NCBI GenBank assembly: GCA_003155795.1
Contig: PMEM01000013.1
Coordinates: 103,974-167,973 of the forward strand
Reading direction: 5' to 3'
Origin: Gemmatimonadota bacterium
GTDB lineage: Bacteria; Gemmatimonadota; Gemmatimonadetes; Gemmatimonadales; Gemmatimonadaceae
Length of the DNA stretch: 64,000 bases
The translations under genes and the position numbers were made by a program. Below, one piece after another: positions 33,573 through 41,971 of this stretch. Under the pieces are notes generated by a model that saw nothing but the letters and a program-made list of their open reading frames with translations, searched no databases and had not been told where the DNA came from. Within the stretch, counting starts at the first letter, position 1. The number at the start of each line of letters is the position of its first letter.

Positions 33573-33857
33573 ATGCCAATACGAGCGGCTCACGACCGTC
33601 CGACAGTCTTCATCCGACGCGAGGCTTTTGAGCGTGCAGGGCTGGAACGTCAATCCATCGACGCCCGCTTCAACCTTACGGATGAGGAATTCGTCGTTGA
33701 GGGGAACCTGGTAGCTATCGGACCACTTCCATCAGATGACACGTTGAGCGATCTCGTGATCGAACTGGAGACAATTGGGCTCCGGTACTTCGACGATTTC
33801 TTTGAGTTGAGCGGCAACTGGCCAACCTGGCTCAATTTGTTCGTTACGTCGGTCTAA
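33573..33857 (+). CDS. Small conserved protein of unknown function
   Basis: 94 residues beginning MPIRAAHDRPTVFIRREAFERAG. The rest is acidic, with an LSDLVIELETIGLRYFDDFFELSGNWPTW stretch. No signal or membrane helix is seen. It is divergent from mnmG (64 bases apart), with a GGGG ribosome site, and followed by the lipoprotein gene at 33864 after six bases, so the two are probably co-transcribed. I do not recognise it. Confidence 0.6.
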   Translation: MPIRAAHDRPTVFIRREAFERAGLERQSIDARFNLTDEEFVVEGNLVAIGPLPSDDTLSDLVIELETIGLRYFDDFFELSGNWPTWLNLFVTSV

Positions 33858-33863
33858 AGCGGG

Positions 33864-35165
33864 ATGTTCAAGCTGGCGCGTGTTGCGGGCGCGGCGCGCT
33901 CGTGCATTTCAATGCGACGTCTGGTGATAGTATTCACACCGCTCGGGATTCTCGCATCTACTTCGGGCTGCGCAGCACACAGCGGCAACGTCGGGCCAGT
34001 TGCAGCAGACACGCATCCAGTTGCAACTGAAAAGCGCCAAGCGCATAGCGCACCGACCGCGACGACTACCCCTGCGGCAACGAATGACTTTGAACCCAGC
34101 GAAATTGCAACTGCGGCTCAGCTCAAGCGATCGCCCAATCAGGGAGAATCCACGCAGCGAGAGTTGGAATGGGTGGAGCGTGAGGAGTCGGCAGCCAGCG
34201 GAGAAGTAGAGGCGGGTGAGTACGTCGTCACGTATCTCATCACGCCGGCTGATGATTACTATGTTCTCGAAGCTGGCGTAGACACAGTGCCGGCGCATCA
34301 CACAACAGTCACTCCCGGGTCGGCACATGTATCGGTCGTAGTGCGCGATGCAGCGGACGGACGAACTGTTAATGGATTGGATGTGCATGCGACGCTTGGT
34401 GCCGCAATCACAGGAACACAGATTCGTGCAAAACTTCCATTCGGCTGGCATCCGATTCTGAATCGGTATGGCAAGAACATGGTTCTGCCCGAAAGCCCGT
34501 TCACGCTGACAATTCGTATTGGGACGCCGACGTATCAGCGCGAGGATAGCGTGAACGGCGATCGATTCCGGAAAGATGTAACTGCGAGGTTTGACGACGT
34601 TTCCGTGTCGAGTGATTCTCTTGCTGGAGCGGCACAGCGTCTTGCACGCGGCAGCCGTAGTGATGCCATCGAACTGTCACGCGCGGAGGGAAAAGCGATT
34701 GGATCCTCGATTGCCGCCGTGTTGCGCGAACGTCCTTCGAACGGGCTGCAGCGACAATCTGGCGATTATACCGTGGCCGTTCTGATTGGTCCTCCTCAGG
34801 GAGTGTGGGCGCTCCAGAACGGCGGACTCGCTTACCTACCAGCGGACGGGAGCATCGGCCCGGTCAACAACATCGGGATCAGTATTCGCGATGCAGCGAC
34901 CGGACGAGTGATACCCGACCTGAACGTGCGCGCAACGATTATTGACTCAAGGAAAAAGGAAATTGACACGTACGTCATGCCATTCGTGTGGAGTCCACGC
35001 GTGGACGCGTATGGCCTGAATGTGGCTGTCCCCAGTAGCGGGCGATACACGGTCCAGGTTCACGCCGCTACACCAGCGTTCCGGAAGTATGGTAGCTCTG
35101 CCGTCCGACAATTCAAACGTCCGGTGAGCGTTGAATTTCGCGGTTTGCGTTTCGTTACGAGGTAA
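33864..35165 (+). CDS. Lipoprotein with two Tp34-like domains
   Basis: 433 residues; the likely true start is the later ATG at 33912, giving a signal MRRLVIVFTPLGILASTSGC with Cys lipidation. After a long Ala/Thr/Glu linker come two similar halves. Each has a 'VSVVVRDAADGRTVNGLDVHATL' or 'ISIRDAATGRVIPDLNVRATI' strand pair, then an FxWxPxxxxYGxNVxxP segment (LPFGWHPILNRYGKNMVLPES and FVWSPRVDAYGLNVAVPS) and a TPxxR/K tail. This resembles the periplasmic iron-binding Tp34/P19 family (DUF2796-like), doubled. The metal role is inference. Confidence 0.5.
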   Translation: MFKLARVAGAARSCISMRRLVIVFTPLGILASTSGCAAHSGNVGPVAADTHPVATEKRQAHSAPTATTTPAATNDFEPSEIATAAQLKRSPNQGESTQRELEWVEREESAASGEVEAGEYVVTYLITPADDYYVLEAGVDTVPAHHTTVTPGSAHVSVVVRDAADGRTVNGLDVHATLGAAITGTQIRAKLPFGWHPILNRYGKNMVLPESPFTLTIRIGTPTYQREDSVNGDRFRKDVTARFDDVSVSSDSLAGAAQRLARGSRSDAIELSRAEGKAIGSSIAAVLRERPSNGLQRQSGDYTVAVLIGPPQGVWALQNGGLAYLPADGSIGPVNNIGISIRDAATGRVIPDLNVRATIIDSRKKEIDTYVMPFVWSPRVDAYGLNVAVPSSGRYTVQVHAATPAFRKYGSSAVRQFKRPVSVEFRGLRFVTR

Positions 35166-35196
35166 CACTCACGGATGCAATGGAGCGGTTGAAACC

Positions 35197-35751
35197 TTAC
35201 AGCCGCTGTTCTACGATGGACCAGAGCTCCACATCGGCAATCCCATCGCCAATTCTGTCAATCACGACTTCGGTACCAGCGGCAACCGCCTCACCAGAGA
35301 TACTGCGCGCTGCAATCTGAGTTGGCTGACCACGAAATGAATACGTTATCTGACCTGGCTGAGTCGGCGATATCGCCTGCGTAACGGTCGCAACGGTTCC
35401 CTGCAACTCTTCGATTTCCTCATGTGGATCATTGAGTGATCCACGCAATGCCCACTTAGCCATGAGGACAGTCATTCCGATCCATCCTCCTGCTGCAGCT
35501 GCAAGTGCGGCGATCAGAACAGCAATGGGATTAAAGTGTGAATATTTCGTCAGCAAGTAGCCGAGTGCTCCGAAGGCTACCAGCGCGGCACCGATGACTG
35601 GAGCATTGAGCCCAGCCATCGGGAATCTGATTGCACCGGGTTCGCGACCTTTTCGGACAGTGCCGTGCAGCATTGCGTAAACGGAGAGCAGCAAGCCGAT
35701 GCCCGAGACACCCGCGTAAAAAACGACCGCAGCTTCATGCAGCGACATCAT
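35197..35751 (-). CDS. NfeD-like membrane protein
   Basis: 184 residues from the ATG at 35751. Several membrane helices (FYAGVSGIGLLLSVYAML, PVIGAALVAFGALGYLL, VLIAALAAAAGGWIGMTVLMA) lead to a small C-terminal beta domain (GTVATVTQAISPTQPGQITY ... GTEVVIDRIGDGIADVELW), as in NfeD OB-fold proteins. The start overlaps the dienelactone hydrolase stop by four bases. It is convergent with the lipoprotein gene, 31 bases away. Confidence 0.7.
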   Translation of the reverse strand: MMSLHEAAVVFYAGVSGIGLLLSVYAMLHGTVRKGREPGAIRFPMAGLNAPVIGAALVAFGALGYLLTKYSHFNPIAVLIAALAAAAGGWIGMTVLMAKWALRGSLNDPHEEIEELQGTVATVTQAISPTQPGQITYSFRGQPTQIAARSISGEAVAAGTEVVIDRIGDGIADVELWSIVEQRL

Positions 35752-36635
35752 GACCCAAGATACTTGCGAAACCAGTTGATTGTTGCCGGCCACGCCTGTT
35801 CTGTGGCCTTCATGTTGGCCCCGTTCCTGTCGGTTTGTGCTCGAAGGAAGCCATGTCCGGCGTCGGCGAAGATGTTCGGATCGTAGATCTTGTGCATTTC
35901 CTTCATCTGCGAGTCAGCAGGTGCGACAGTGGCGACAACTCGTGCGTCAGCGCCGCCATACAGTCCAAGCACGGGAGCCTGTACTGAAAGAAGGTCTGCC
36001 GCCTTGGGCGATGTTCCGTAATACACGACTGATGCCCCAAGCTTCGGCGAGACGACCGCGTGAGCGAACGACGCAGTGCCGCCCCAACAGAAGCCGACGA
36101 CGCCATACTTGTGCAGTGCCGATGGTAGCGCCATCGCATAGTTAGCTGCCGCGAAGATGCCAGCCTGGACGTTGAGTGGATTAAGTTTGGAGACTGCGGC
36201 CACTGCGTCCTGAGTAGTAAGGCTGTCGGCTCCGACCGGAATTTTTGTTGTCGGTATCAGATCGGGAGCGATTGCGATGTAACCTTCCTTGGCAAGCTGG
36301 TCGGTTACAGCACGGATCCACGTGCTCATGCCAAATATTTCATGAATGACAACTACGACTGGCGCTTTGGTGCTCCGTTCAGGATAGACAACCCAGGCTT
36401 GCAACGCGTCGCCGGTCGATGTGTGAAGCGTGACCCATTCCCCATGACGTGGCGAGGCTTCAAGGCGCGCGAGTGAGTGTGCGGCGTCCGGCGGAAGCAT
36501 AGTGTCGTCCTGTGCGCTGCTTGTGCTCGATGACATTGTCATTGAAGACATGTCGTGTGTCATACCGGTCTGCGCGAACAAAACCGATGGCGCGGCCAGA
36601 AGTAAAGATCCGATCAGAAAGGAAGTTGTGCGCAT
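35748..36635 (-). CDS. Exported dienelactone-hydrolase-family protein
   Basis: 295 residues from ATG 36635. A signal peptide (RTTSFLIGSLLLAAPSVLFAQTG) is followed by a Met/Ser/Asp-rich linker and an alpha/beta-hydrolase fold. The nucleophile is Cys in GVVGFCWGGTASF, with Asp in LYGGADARV and His in FADAGHGFL; the Cys triad is characteristic of dienelactone hydrolase. An exported enzyme of this type probably acts on small esters in the periplasm. An upstream in-frame ATG would add 20 residues and remove the signal, so it is not used. Confidence 0.88.
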   Translation of the reverse strand: MRTTSFLIGSLLLAAPSVLFAQTGMTHDMSSMTMSSSTSSAQDDTMLPPDAAHSLARLEASPRHGEWVTLHTSTGDALQAWVVYPERSTKAPVVVVIHEIFGMSTWIRAVTDQLAKEGYIAIAPDLIPTTKIPVGADSLTTQDAVAAVSKLNPLNVQAGIFAAANYAMALPSALHKYGVVGFCWGGTASFAHAVVSPKLGASVVYYGTSPKAADLLSVQAPVLGLYGGADARVVATVAPADSQMKEMHKIYDPNIFADAGHGFLRAQTDRNGANMKATEQAWPATINWFRKYLGS

Positions 36636-36642
36636 GAGTTTG

Positions 36643-37671
36643 TCAGAGTTGAGGGTTGACAGCTTTGACTGCAGCGACTGCAAACTTGTCTGCAAGGAAC
36701 TCCCCGACTCGGCGTTCGAGGTAGTACAAAGGTCTAAACGGATTGCGCCCGCCTATGAACCCGGCGTGACCACCGCGGCGTGGGAAGTCCACCGTAATGC
36801 GTGGGTTCGCCACCGCAATCCTGGCTACATCATCGAGGATGTCCGGCGGAAGAAACGGATCGTCCAATGCATTCAGAAGAAGCGTGTCTACTGCAACGTC
36901 CATGAGATAATGAATGGAACTGGAGCGCTCGTAGTAATCTATAGCGTCCCTGAAGCCGTGAACCGGTGCGGTGATTGTGTCGTCGAACGCTCGCAAGCTC
37001 TCGATCATACCAACCTGTTCAGGGCTGGGCAAATCCGGATAGCGAGACTGTTTCTCGATGGCCTTTTGCTTGAGCGAATCCAGAAAGTACTTCTGATACA
37101 GCTTCGAAAACCCGCGGTTGATGTAGTCGGAACCACGTCCAAGGTCGAACGGTACCGAGACAGCTGCAGCAGCGACGATGAACGAGCGCGCCGCTTCCCC
37201 CATCTCACCGAGATACTTGAGCATTATGTTGCCGCCGAGTGATACGCCAGCGATACCAAGAGGTGAATTCGGGCGTTCGTGCACGATCCGTTTTACTACA
37301 AGATCCAGATCCTGAGTCTCACCGGAGTGATAGAATCGTCGAGCTCTGTTTGGCTCGCTGCCGCATGACCGCCAAATAAGCAGATCTGCGCTCCAGCCAC
37401 GCCGATGCATCTCGCCGAGAAGTCCTTGCGCATAGTGCGAGTGTACAGTGCCTTCGAGTCCATGGAGGAGAAGAACGTGAGGTGTGTCCTGCGCGCTGTT
37501 GCCGGAGGCATCGAGCCGGTGAATTTCGAGGAAATCGTCGTCTGGTGTTTCCCAGCGTTCAACTCGAGTTGGTATGGCCTTCTGTCGCCTGATCACCTTT
37601 CCCCAGAGCGTCTGCGCATGACCGCCGGGGACCCACCAGGCGGGGTGATAACGAGTGGGAACGTCGTCCAT
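36643..37671 (-). CDS. YheT-family alpha/beta hydrolase
   Basis: 342 residues from the ATG at 37671. The family opening WWVPGGHAQTLWGKV is present, then HGLEGTVHSHYAQGL, RSCGSEPNRARRFYHSGE, the nucleophile elbow GVSLGGNIMLKYLGE, the acid in NALDDPFLPP and HAGFIGG for the His. The biological substrate of the YheT/ABHD1 family is not known. It is divergent from the ArsC-like gene with about 20 bases between starts. Confidence 0.92.
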   Translation of the reverse strand: MDDVPTRYHPAWWVPGGHAQTLWGKVIRRQKAIPTRVERWETPDDDFLEIHRLDASGNSAQDTPHVLLLHGLEGTVHSHYAQGLLGEMHRRGWSADLLIWRSCGSEPNRARRFYHSGETQDLDLVVKRIVHERPNSPLGIAGVSLGGNIMLKYLGEMGEAARSFIVAAAAVSVPFDLGRGSDYINRGFSKLYQKYFLDSLKQKAIEKQSRYPDLPSPEQVGMIESLRAFDDTITAPVHGFRDAIDYYERSSSIHYLMDVAVDTLLLNALDDPFLPPDILDDVARIAVANPRITVDFPRRGGHAGFIGGRNPFRPLYYLERRVGEFLADKFAVAAVKAVNPQL

Positions 37672-37690
37672 GCTTGTTAAATTAGCGGAG

Positions 37691-38044
37691 ATGGAAGTCC
37701 AGATATTCGGGACCCGCAAGAGCGCCGATACACGCAAGGCGCAGCGCTTCTTTACTGACCGTCGGGTTAAAATTCACTTCGTGGATCTCAACGAGCGAGC
37801 CGCGTCGTTAGGAGAGCTGCGTAGATTTGCGCAAAAATTCGGGGTCGGATCTCTGATCGACAGGAATTCAGCGCGTTACAACGATCTTGGATTGCAGCAC
37901 GCACGCATGAACGACGACAGTTGGCTCGCCAAGCTGGCTGATGAACCGCTGCTCCTCATGCAGCCGCTTGTCCGCTTTGGACAGAAGGTCACGCTTGGTC
38001 TCGCAGAAGCGGATTGGAAGGCCTGGGTCGCATCGGCGGAGTAG
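37691..38044 (+). CDS. ArsC/Spx-like protein without redox cysteines
   Basis: 117 residues from ATG 37691. The fold is the thioredoxin-like ArsC/Spx family: VQIFGTRKSADTRKAQRFF, VDLNERAASLGELRRF, MQPLVRFGQKVTLGLAEADWKAWV. In active members the first motif carries a Cys (C-x-x-x-x-x-K), but here the residues are K-S-A-D-T-R-K, and no other Cys is in the protein. It is therefore unlikely to be an arsenate reductase; a regulatory or binding role is more likely. Confidence 0.8.
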   Translation: MEVQIFGTRKSADTRKAQRFFTDRRVKIHFVDLNERAASLGELRRFAQKFGVGSLIDRNSARYNDLGLQHARMNDDSWLAKLADEPLLLMQPLVRFGQKVTLGLAEADWKAWVASAE

Positions 38045-38141
38045 TGCGCCAAATGGTGCATCAGGGCCTCTCGCGGAGGGCGGGTAAGGCGGCACCTCCG
38101 TTACATTACGCGCTGTTACCACGTTCAAGCCAGACCTATAG

Positions 38142-40079
38142 TTGACACTAATATCTGTTTCGAACGCGTCCGTTGATTTCGGCGCGAATACACTATTCAA
38201 GGACATTACCTTCACCATCGCCGAGGGCGAGCGGTGGGGCATTGTCGGGCGGAATGGTATAGGGAAGACGACGCTATTCAAGTTGATCACCGGTGCGCAG
38301 CGTCCAACAACTGGCGCGGTCGCCAAGTCACCGACGCTCGGGATCTCGGTACTCGACCAGCATCGGGATTTCGGGGGTGCTTCCATGGTTTGGGAGGCTG
38401 CCGCAGGCCCGTTTTCGGAGCTTCTAGCGCTCGAAAAATCACTGGCGGATCAGGCTACGCGGCTGGGTGAGCTGGGCGAGTCATGCACGCAGAAAGACCT
38501 GGACCGTTACTCTCGAGATCTCGAGAGATTCGAGCGAGAAGGCGGTTATACCTTTGCACCGCGCGTCGATGCTGTTCTTCACGGTCTGGGGTTCGACCCT
38601 GTAGAGTCACGAACTCGGCCACTCGCGCATCTGAGCGGTGGCGAGAGAGGACGTGTTGGCCTTGCACGCCAGCTTGTGAGTCCAGCTGATGTTTTACTGC
38701 TGGACGAACCGACTAACCACCTCGACCTTGATACGACCGCGTGGCTGGAATCGTACCTGCGCGAAACGGCAAAGACGGTCATGCTGATAAGCCACGACCG
38801 TGCCTTTCTTGCTGCGGTTGTGGATCACGTTCTGCATTTTGAGGCTGGCTCGGCTACGCCTTATGCATGTGGTTACGAGGAGTTCGTTCGGCAACGTGCC
38901 GAGCGGCGGTTGGCAGCGCAACGCGCATTCTCGAAGCAGTCGCGGGTCATCTCCGAGGAAGAAGACTATATCCGTCGAAACATCGCCGGACAGAACTCAA
39001 AACAGGCGAAGGGACGACGAAAGCGGTTAGAGCGAGTAGCGCGTCTGAGCCCGCCTCCGGGCGAGAGTGGCTCTATGGCGTTGCGGCTGCAAACGGCTGA
39101 GCGTGGTGGTGATCAGGTTGTCGTTGCGGAACACGTGACGATTGCGATCGGCGAACGGACGTTGATACGTGACCTCACAGCCGTAGTGAATCGCACGGAG
39201 CGTCTTGGGATAGTTGGACCAAACGGCGCAGGAAAATCCACGTTTCTGAAGACATTGATTGGAGACCGCACGCCTGCGTCTGGTAAACTGCGGCTGGGCG
39301 GCTCTATCACGGTGGAGTACTACCGGCAGGACATGACGCAGGTGCCGGGCGACAAGACGCTCTACAATGTGATAAGTGATATGCGCCCGCAGTGGGAACG
39401 CGGGTTGATTTACGGACATCTGGGTCGATTCGGCTTTTCTGGCGATGAGACCTCGCGGACTGCGGCGACGCTCTCTGGTGGGGAGCGGGCCCGTGTTGCG
39501 CTTGCGATGATGATGCTGTCCAGAGCCAACCTGTTGATCTTCGACGAGCCTACGAACCACCTGGATGTGGAATCGATCGAGGCGATCGAGGATGCAATAG
39601 AGAGCTACGATGGGACGGTCATTCTTGTAAGCCATGACCGCGCGCTGCTGCGTGCACTCTGCGATCGGGTGTGGGTACTCCACGACACGCACGTGACGGA
39701 CTTTCCCGGGAGTTTTTCAGAGTGGGAGGTCGTGAGCGAAGAGCGGGACCACGCTGCCCGTGTCAACGCGGAAGAAGAAGAGAGCCTCCGGAGGGTTCAT
39801 CAGAAGCAGAAGACTCGCCGCCGGGAGTCAGAACTCGAGAAGGAGCGATCGGTCAAGCGCACCGTGAAGCGGAATGCCGAGGCTGCGGAGGCGCGGGTTG
39901 AGCAGCTTGAGGCGAAGGTGGCGACCATGACCAGGCAGCTCGAGGATCCCGGGATGTACGGGACTAATGAAGGGACGGCGAAGGCCGTAGCCCTGGGCAA
40001 GAAACTGGATCAGGCGCGCCGAGATCTGGACAAGGCGCTTGAGGAATGGACCAGCCTCGTTGACAGTTCTGCTGGTTAG
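38142..40079 (+). CDS. ABC-F family ATPase (Uup-like)
   Basis: 645 residues, starting with TTG. Two ABC domains lack any membrane part: Walker A GRNGIGKTTLF and GPNGAGKSTFL; signature LSGGERGRVGLA and LSGGERARVALA; and LLLDEPTNHLDLD and LIFDEPTNHLDVE. Residues from about 540 form a long charged coiled coil (EEEESLRRVHQKQKTRRRESELEKERSV ... in pieces). The domain order and coiled-coil tail are those of Uup-like or translation-factor ABC-F proteins that act on the ribosome. It is not a transporter. Confidence 0.93.
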   Translation: MTLISVSNASVDFGANTLFKDITFTIAEGERWGIVGRNGIGKTTLFKLITGAQRPTTGAVAKSPTLGISVLDQHRDFGGASMVWEAAAGPFSELLALEKSLADQATRLGELGESCTQKDLDRYSRDLERFEREGGYTFAPRVDAVLHGLGFDPVESRTRPLAHLSGGERGRVGLARQLVSPADVLLLDEPTNHLDLDTTAWLESYLRETAKTVMLISHDRAFLAAVVDHVLHFEAGSATPYACGYEEFVRQRAERRLAAQRAFSKQSRVISEEEDYIRRNIAGQNSKQAKGRRKRLERVARLSPPPGESGSMALRLQTAERGGDQVVVAEHVTIAIGERTLIRDLTAVVNRTERLGIVGPNGAGKSTFLKTLIGDRTPASGKLRLGGSITVEYYRQDMTQVPGDKTLYNVISDMRPQWERGLIYGHLGRFGFSGDETSRTAATLSGGERARVALAMMMLSRANLLIFDEPTNHLDVESIEAIEDAIESYDGTVILVSHDRALLRALCDRVWVLHDTHVTDFPGSFSEWEVVSEERDHAARVNAEEEESLRRVHQKQKTRRRESELEKERSVKRTVKRNAEAAEARVEQLEAKVATMTRQLEDPGMYGTNEGTAKAVALGKKLDQARRDLDKALEEWTSLVDSSAG

Positions 40080-40083
40080 CGGA

Positions 40084-40212
40084 GCTGCAGCAGTAGCAGT
40101 CATCCCACCGCAGGTCGGGATCCATGGGCGAGGCTGCGATGATGCTGCCGATCTGGCTGACGGGCACGACTATGGCTGGACCCCGACCTTCGGCGGGGTG
40201 ACGTCGTGCAGC
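40084..40212. repeat. Inverted repeat element of the dispersed family (about 130 bp)
   Basis: Arms are at 40096-40138 (GTCATCCCACCGCAGGTCGG core) and 40174-40205 (inverted: ACCCCGACCTTCGGCGGGGT). Outer six-base arms GCTGCA and TGCAGC at 40084 and 40207 extend the pairing. The element lies just past the ABC-F stop and before the convergent TolB-like gene, as REP/BIME-type elements often do. Related copies are at 316-405. Confidence 0.75.
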
Positions 40213-40290
40213 ACCGAGACATTATCACGTCATCATCACGACAATTTAGCGAATTGTTGCCAGAAGTTCGACATCACGATCTCTCAGCAA

Positions 40291-41361
40291 TCAGTTACGC
40301 CAATCCGCTATGAAGACGTTTGTCTCGTGGGGGTTCTTAGTATGGCGGTTGGAGGCCCAGACGAACTTTTTCCCGTCCGGACTGAACATCGGGAATCCGT
40401 CAAACGTGGCATTGGTAGTTATCTGCTCGATGTGTGTTCCATCCGGGTTGATGAGAAAGATGTCGAAGTTCCCGAGCTTTGGGTCGGTGTGGTAATTGGA
40501 TGAGAAGACGATCTTCTTTCCATCCGGCGTCCAGGAAGGTCCGAAGTTCGCACCGCCCAGGTGAGTGATTTGTCTCTGGTTGGACCCGTCCGCATTCATC
40601 AACCAAAGCTCCATCTTGTTAGGGCGAATGAGACGTTGGGCCAGCAGCGTCTTGTAGTCGGAGAGATCCTTGGGGTCGGTTGGGTGAAACGCTCTGTAAA
40701 CGATCTGCTTGCCGTCCGGAGACCACCATGGGCCGCCGTCATACCCCACCTGGTGGGTGAGTTGCTTCACATTGGTGCCATCTACGTTCATGGTATAGAT
40801 GTCCAGATCGCCGCCCTTCAGGGATGTGAAGACGATGTGCTTCCCATCAGGCGAAAGGACTCCTTCCGCGGTGTAGACGCCATAGTTGGTCAGTCGACGT
40901 GTGTGAGACCCGTCCGGATTGGCCGTGTAGATGTCATACGGGTCGAGCCGCCAGACGTACCCCTTTGAGGGATCGGGGCGTGGCGTACATGCGGTATCGA
41001 CAGCTTGGCTCGATGCGTAGAAGATGCGGCGATCGCCGTCCATGAAGTAGCCGCAGGTCGTCTTGCCCTTGCCATTCGACACGCGGTGCGCACTGGAGCC
41101 ATCGACGTTCATGATGTACTGCTGATCGCAGGTGCGGTCGTCGCGGGTACTCTGAAAGATGAGGCGCTTGCTATCGGCGCTGAAATAGGCTTCTGCATTC
41201 TCCCCACCGTTGGTCAGCTCGCGAATATTGCTGAGGTGCTTTTGCTCCCCCGGATCCGGGGCGATCGATCCTGGCACGAATGGACCCTGAGCTGATGCGA
41301 TGACAGGCACGGCGAGGACGATGATGAAGCTCGAAATGCAGCGCGTGAGGTTCGAATTCAT
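40291..41361 (-). CDS. Exported TolB-like beta-propeller protein
   Basis: 356 residues. A signal peptide (SSFIIVLAVPVIASAQG) is followed by repeated WD40-like/PD40 units: FSADSKRLIFQSTRDD, LSPDGKHIVFTSL, WSPDGKQIVYRAF, WTPDGKKIVFSSN and FSPDGKKFVWASN. This gives a six- or seven-bladed propeller in the periplasm. Unlike TolB itself it has no N-terminal TolB domain and no tol-pal neighbours. Role unknown; binding or scaffolding is likely. Confidence 0.88.
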   Translation of the reverse strand: MNSNLTRCISSFIIVLAVPVIASAQGPFVPGSIAPDPGEQKHLSNIRELTNGGENAEAYFSADSKRLIFQSTRDDRTCDQQYIMNVDGSSAHRVSNGKGKTTCGYFMDGDRRIFYASSQAVDTACTPRPDPSKGYVWRLDPYDIYTANPDGSHTRRLTNYGVYTAEGVLSPDGKHIVFTSLKGGDLDIYTMNVDGTNVKQLTHQVGYDGGPWWSPDGKQIVYRAFHPTDPKDLSDYKTLLAQRLIRPNKMELWLMNADGSNQRQITHLGGANFGPSWTPDGKKIVFSSNYHTDPKLGNFDIFLINPDGTHIEQITTNATFDGFPMFSPDGKKFVWASNRHTKNPHETNVFIADWRN

Positions 41362-41480
41362 GCCTATGAAAATGGATAGCTGACAGGCGGTACGGTAGGC
41401 TCGGCAGTTTCTGCTAGGATCTTAGCTCGCGTAGCCATTAGCCTTCACGGAGTACCTGTAACCTGAGTGAGCTGACACGA

Positions 41481-41900
41481 ATGTCTGAACCGGAGAGACT
41501 CGCATGGCCGGGTCTGCGAGTAGTTGGCCGAATGGTTGGGCGCGCCATGATTACGCGATGCCCCAATTGTGGTGGGAAGCCAGTGCTGAGGGACTGGTTC
41601 CATCTCCACGAGCGGTGTCCGGCTTGCGGGATTGCGCTGGAGCGGGGTGAAGAGAGCGACTATTATATCGGCGGGATGCTTTTGAACATTACGCTGTGCT
41701 TCGTCATATTCGCCGTTGGATTCTGGGGCGTGCTGATCGTGACGTATCCGCGAGTGCCGTGGGATGTGCTGCAGTACGGGTTGGTAGCGGCGATGGTGCT
41801 GCTTCCCGTGCTGCTCTATCCGATATCGCGGCTTGTCTGGCTGGCTGTAGATCTTGCAGTGAGACCGCAATCGGAGAAAACCGATGCGGATGGAGATTGA
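41481..41900 (+). CDS. DUF983 zinc-ribbon membrane protein
   Basis: 139 residues. A zinc-ribbon-like pair, CPNCGGKPVLRDWFHLHERCPACG, sits before two hydrophobic helices (MLLNITLCFVIFAVGFWGVLI and LVAAMVLLPVLLYPI). This is the DUF983 family; its function is unknown. An alternative start at the second ATG (MVGRAMITRC) is possible. It converges on tldE with a shared terminator between. Confidence 0.9.
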   Translation: MSEPERLAWPGLRVVGRMVGRAMITRCPNCGGKPVLRDWFHLHERCPACGIALERGEESDYYIGGMLLNITLCFVIFAVGFWGVLIVTYPRVPWDVLQYGLVAAMVLLPVLLYPISRLVWLAVDLAVRPQSEKTDADGD

Positions 41901-41901
41901 A

Positions 41902-41939
41902 AAAACACCGGGCAGCGTGAAAGCTACCCGGTGTTTTCT
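41902..41939. terminator. Bidirectional intrinsic terminator
   Basis: Arms AAAACACCGGG and CCCGGTGTTTT, with GC-rich inner pairs AGC/GCT and a GTGAAA loop. The T-run on one side and A-run on the other would serve DUF983 and tldE alike. Confidence 0.85.
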
Positions 41940-41971
41940 GAATCCAGTGGTTATGTGTAGCGCTTACGTGG

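Noticed and set aside
38142..38147. TTGACA as a -35 promoter box before the ABC-F gene
   Set aside because: The TTG is the only usable start codon of the ABC-F protein; there is no -10 box at the right distance.
37876..38386. Leftward frames over the ArsC-like and ABC-F starts
   Set aside because: Both opposing genes have family motifs; these frames have none and are shadows.
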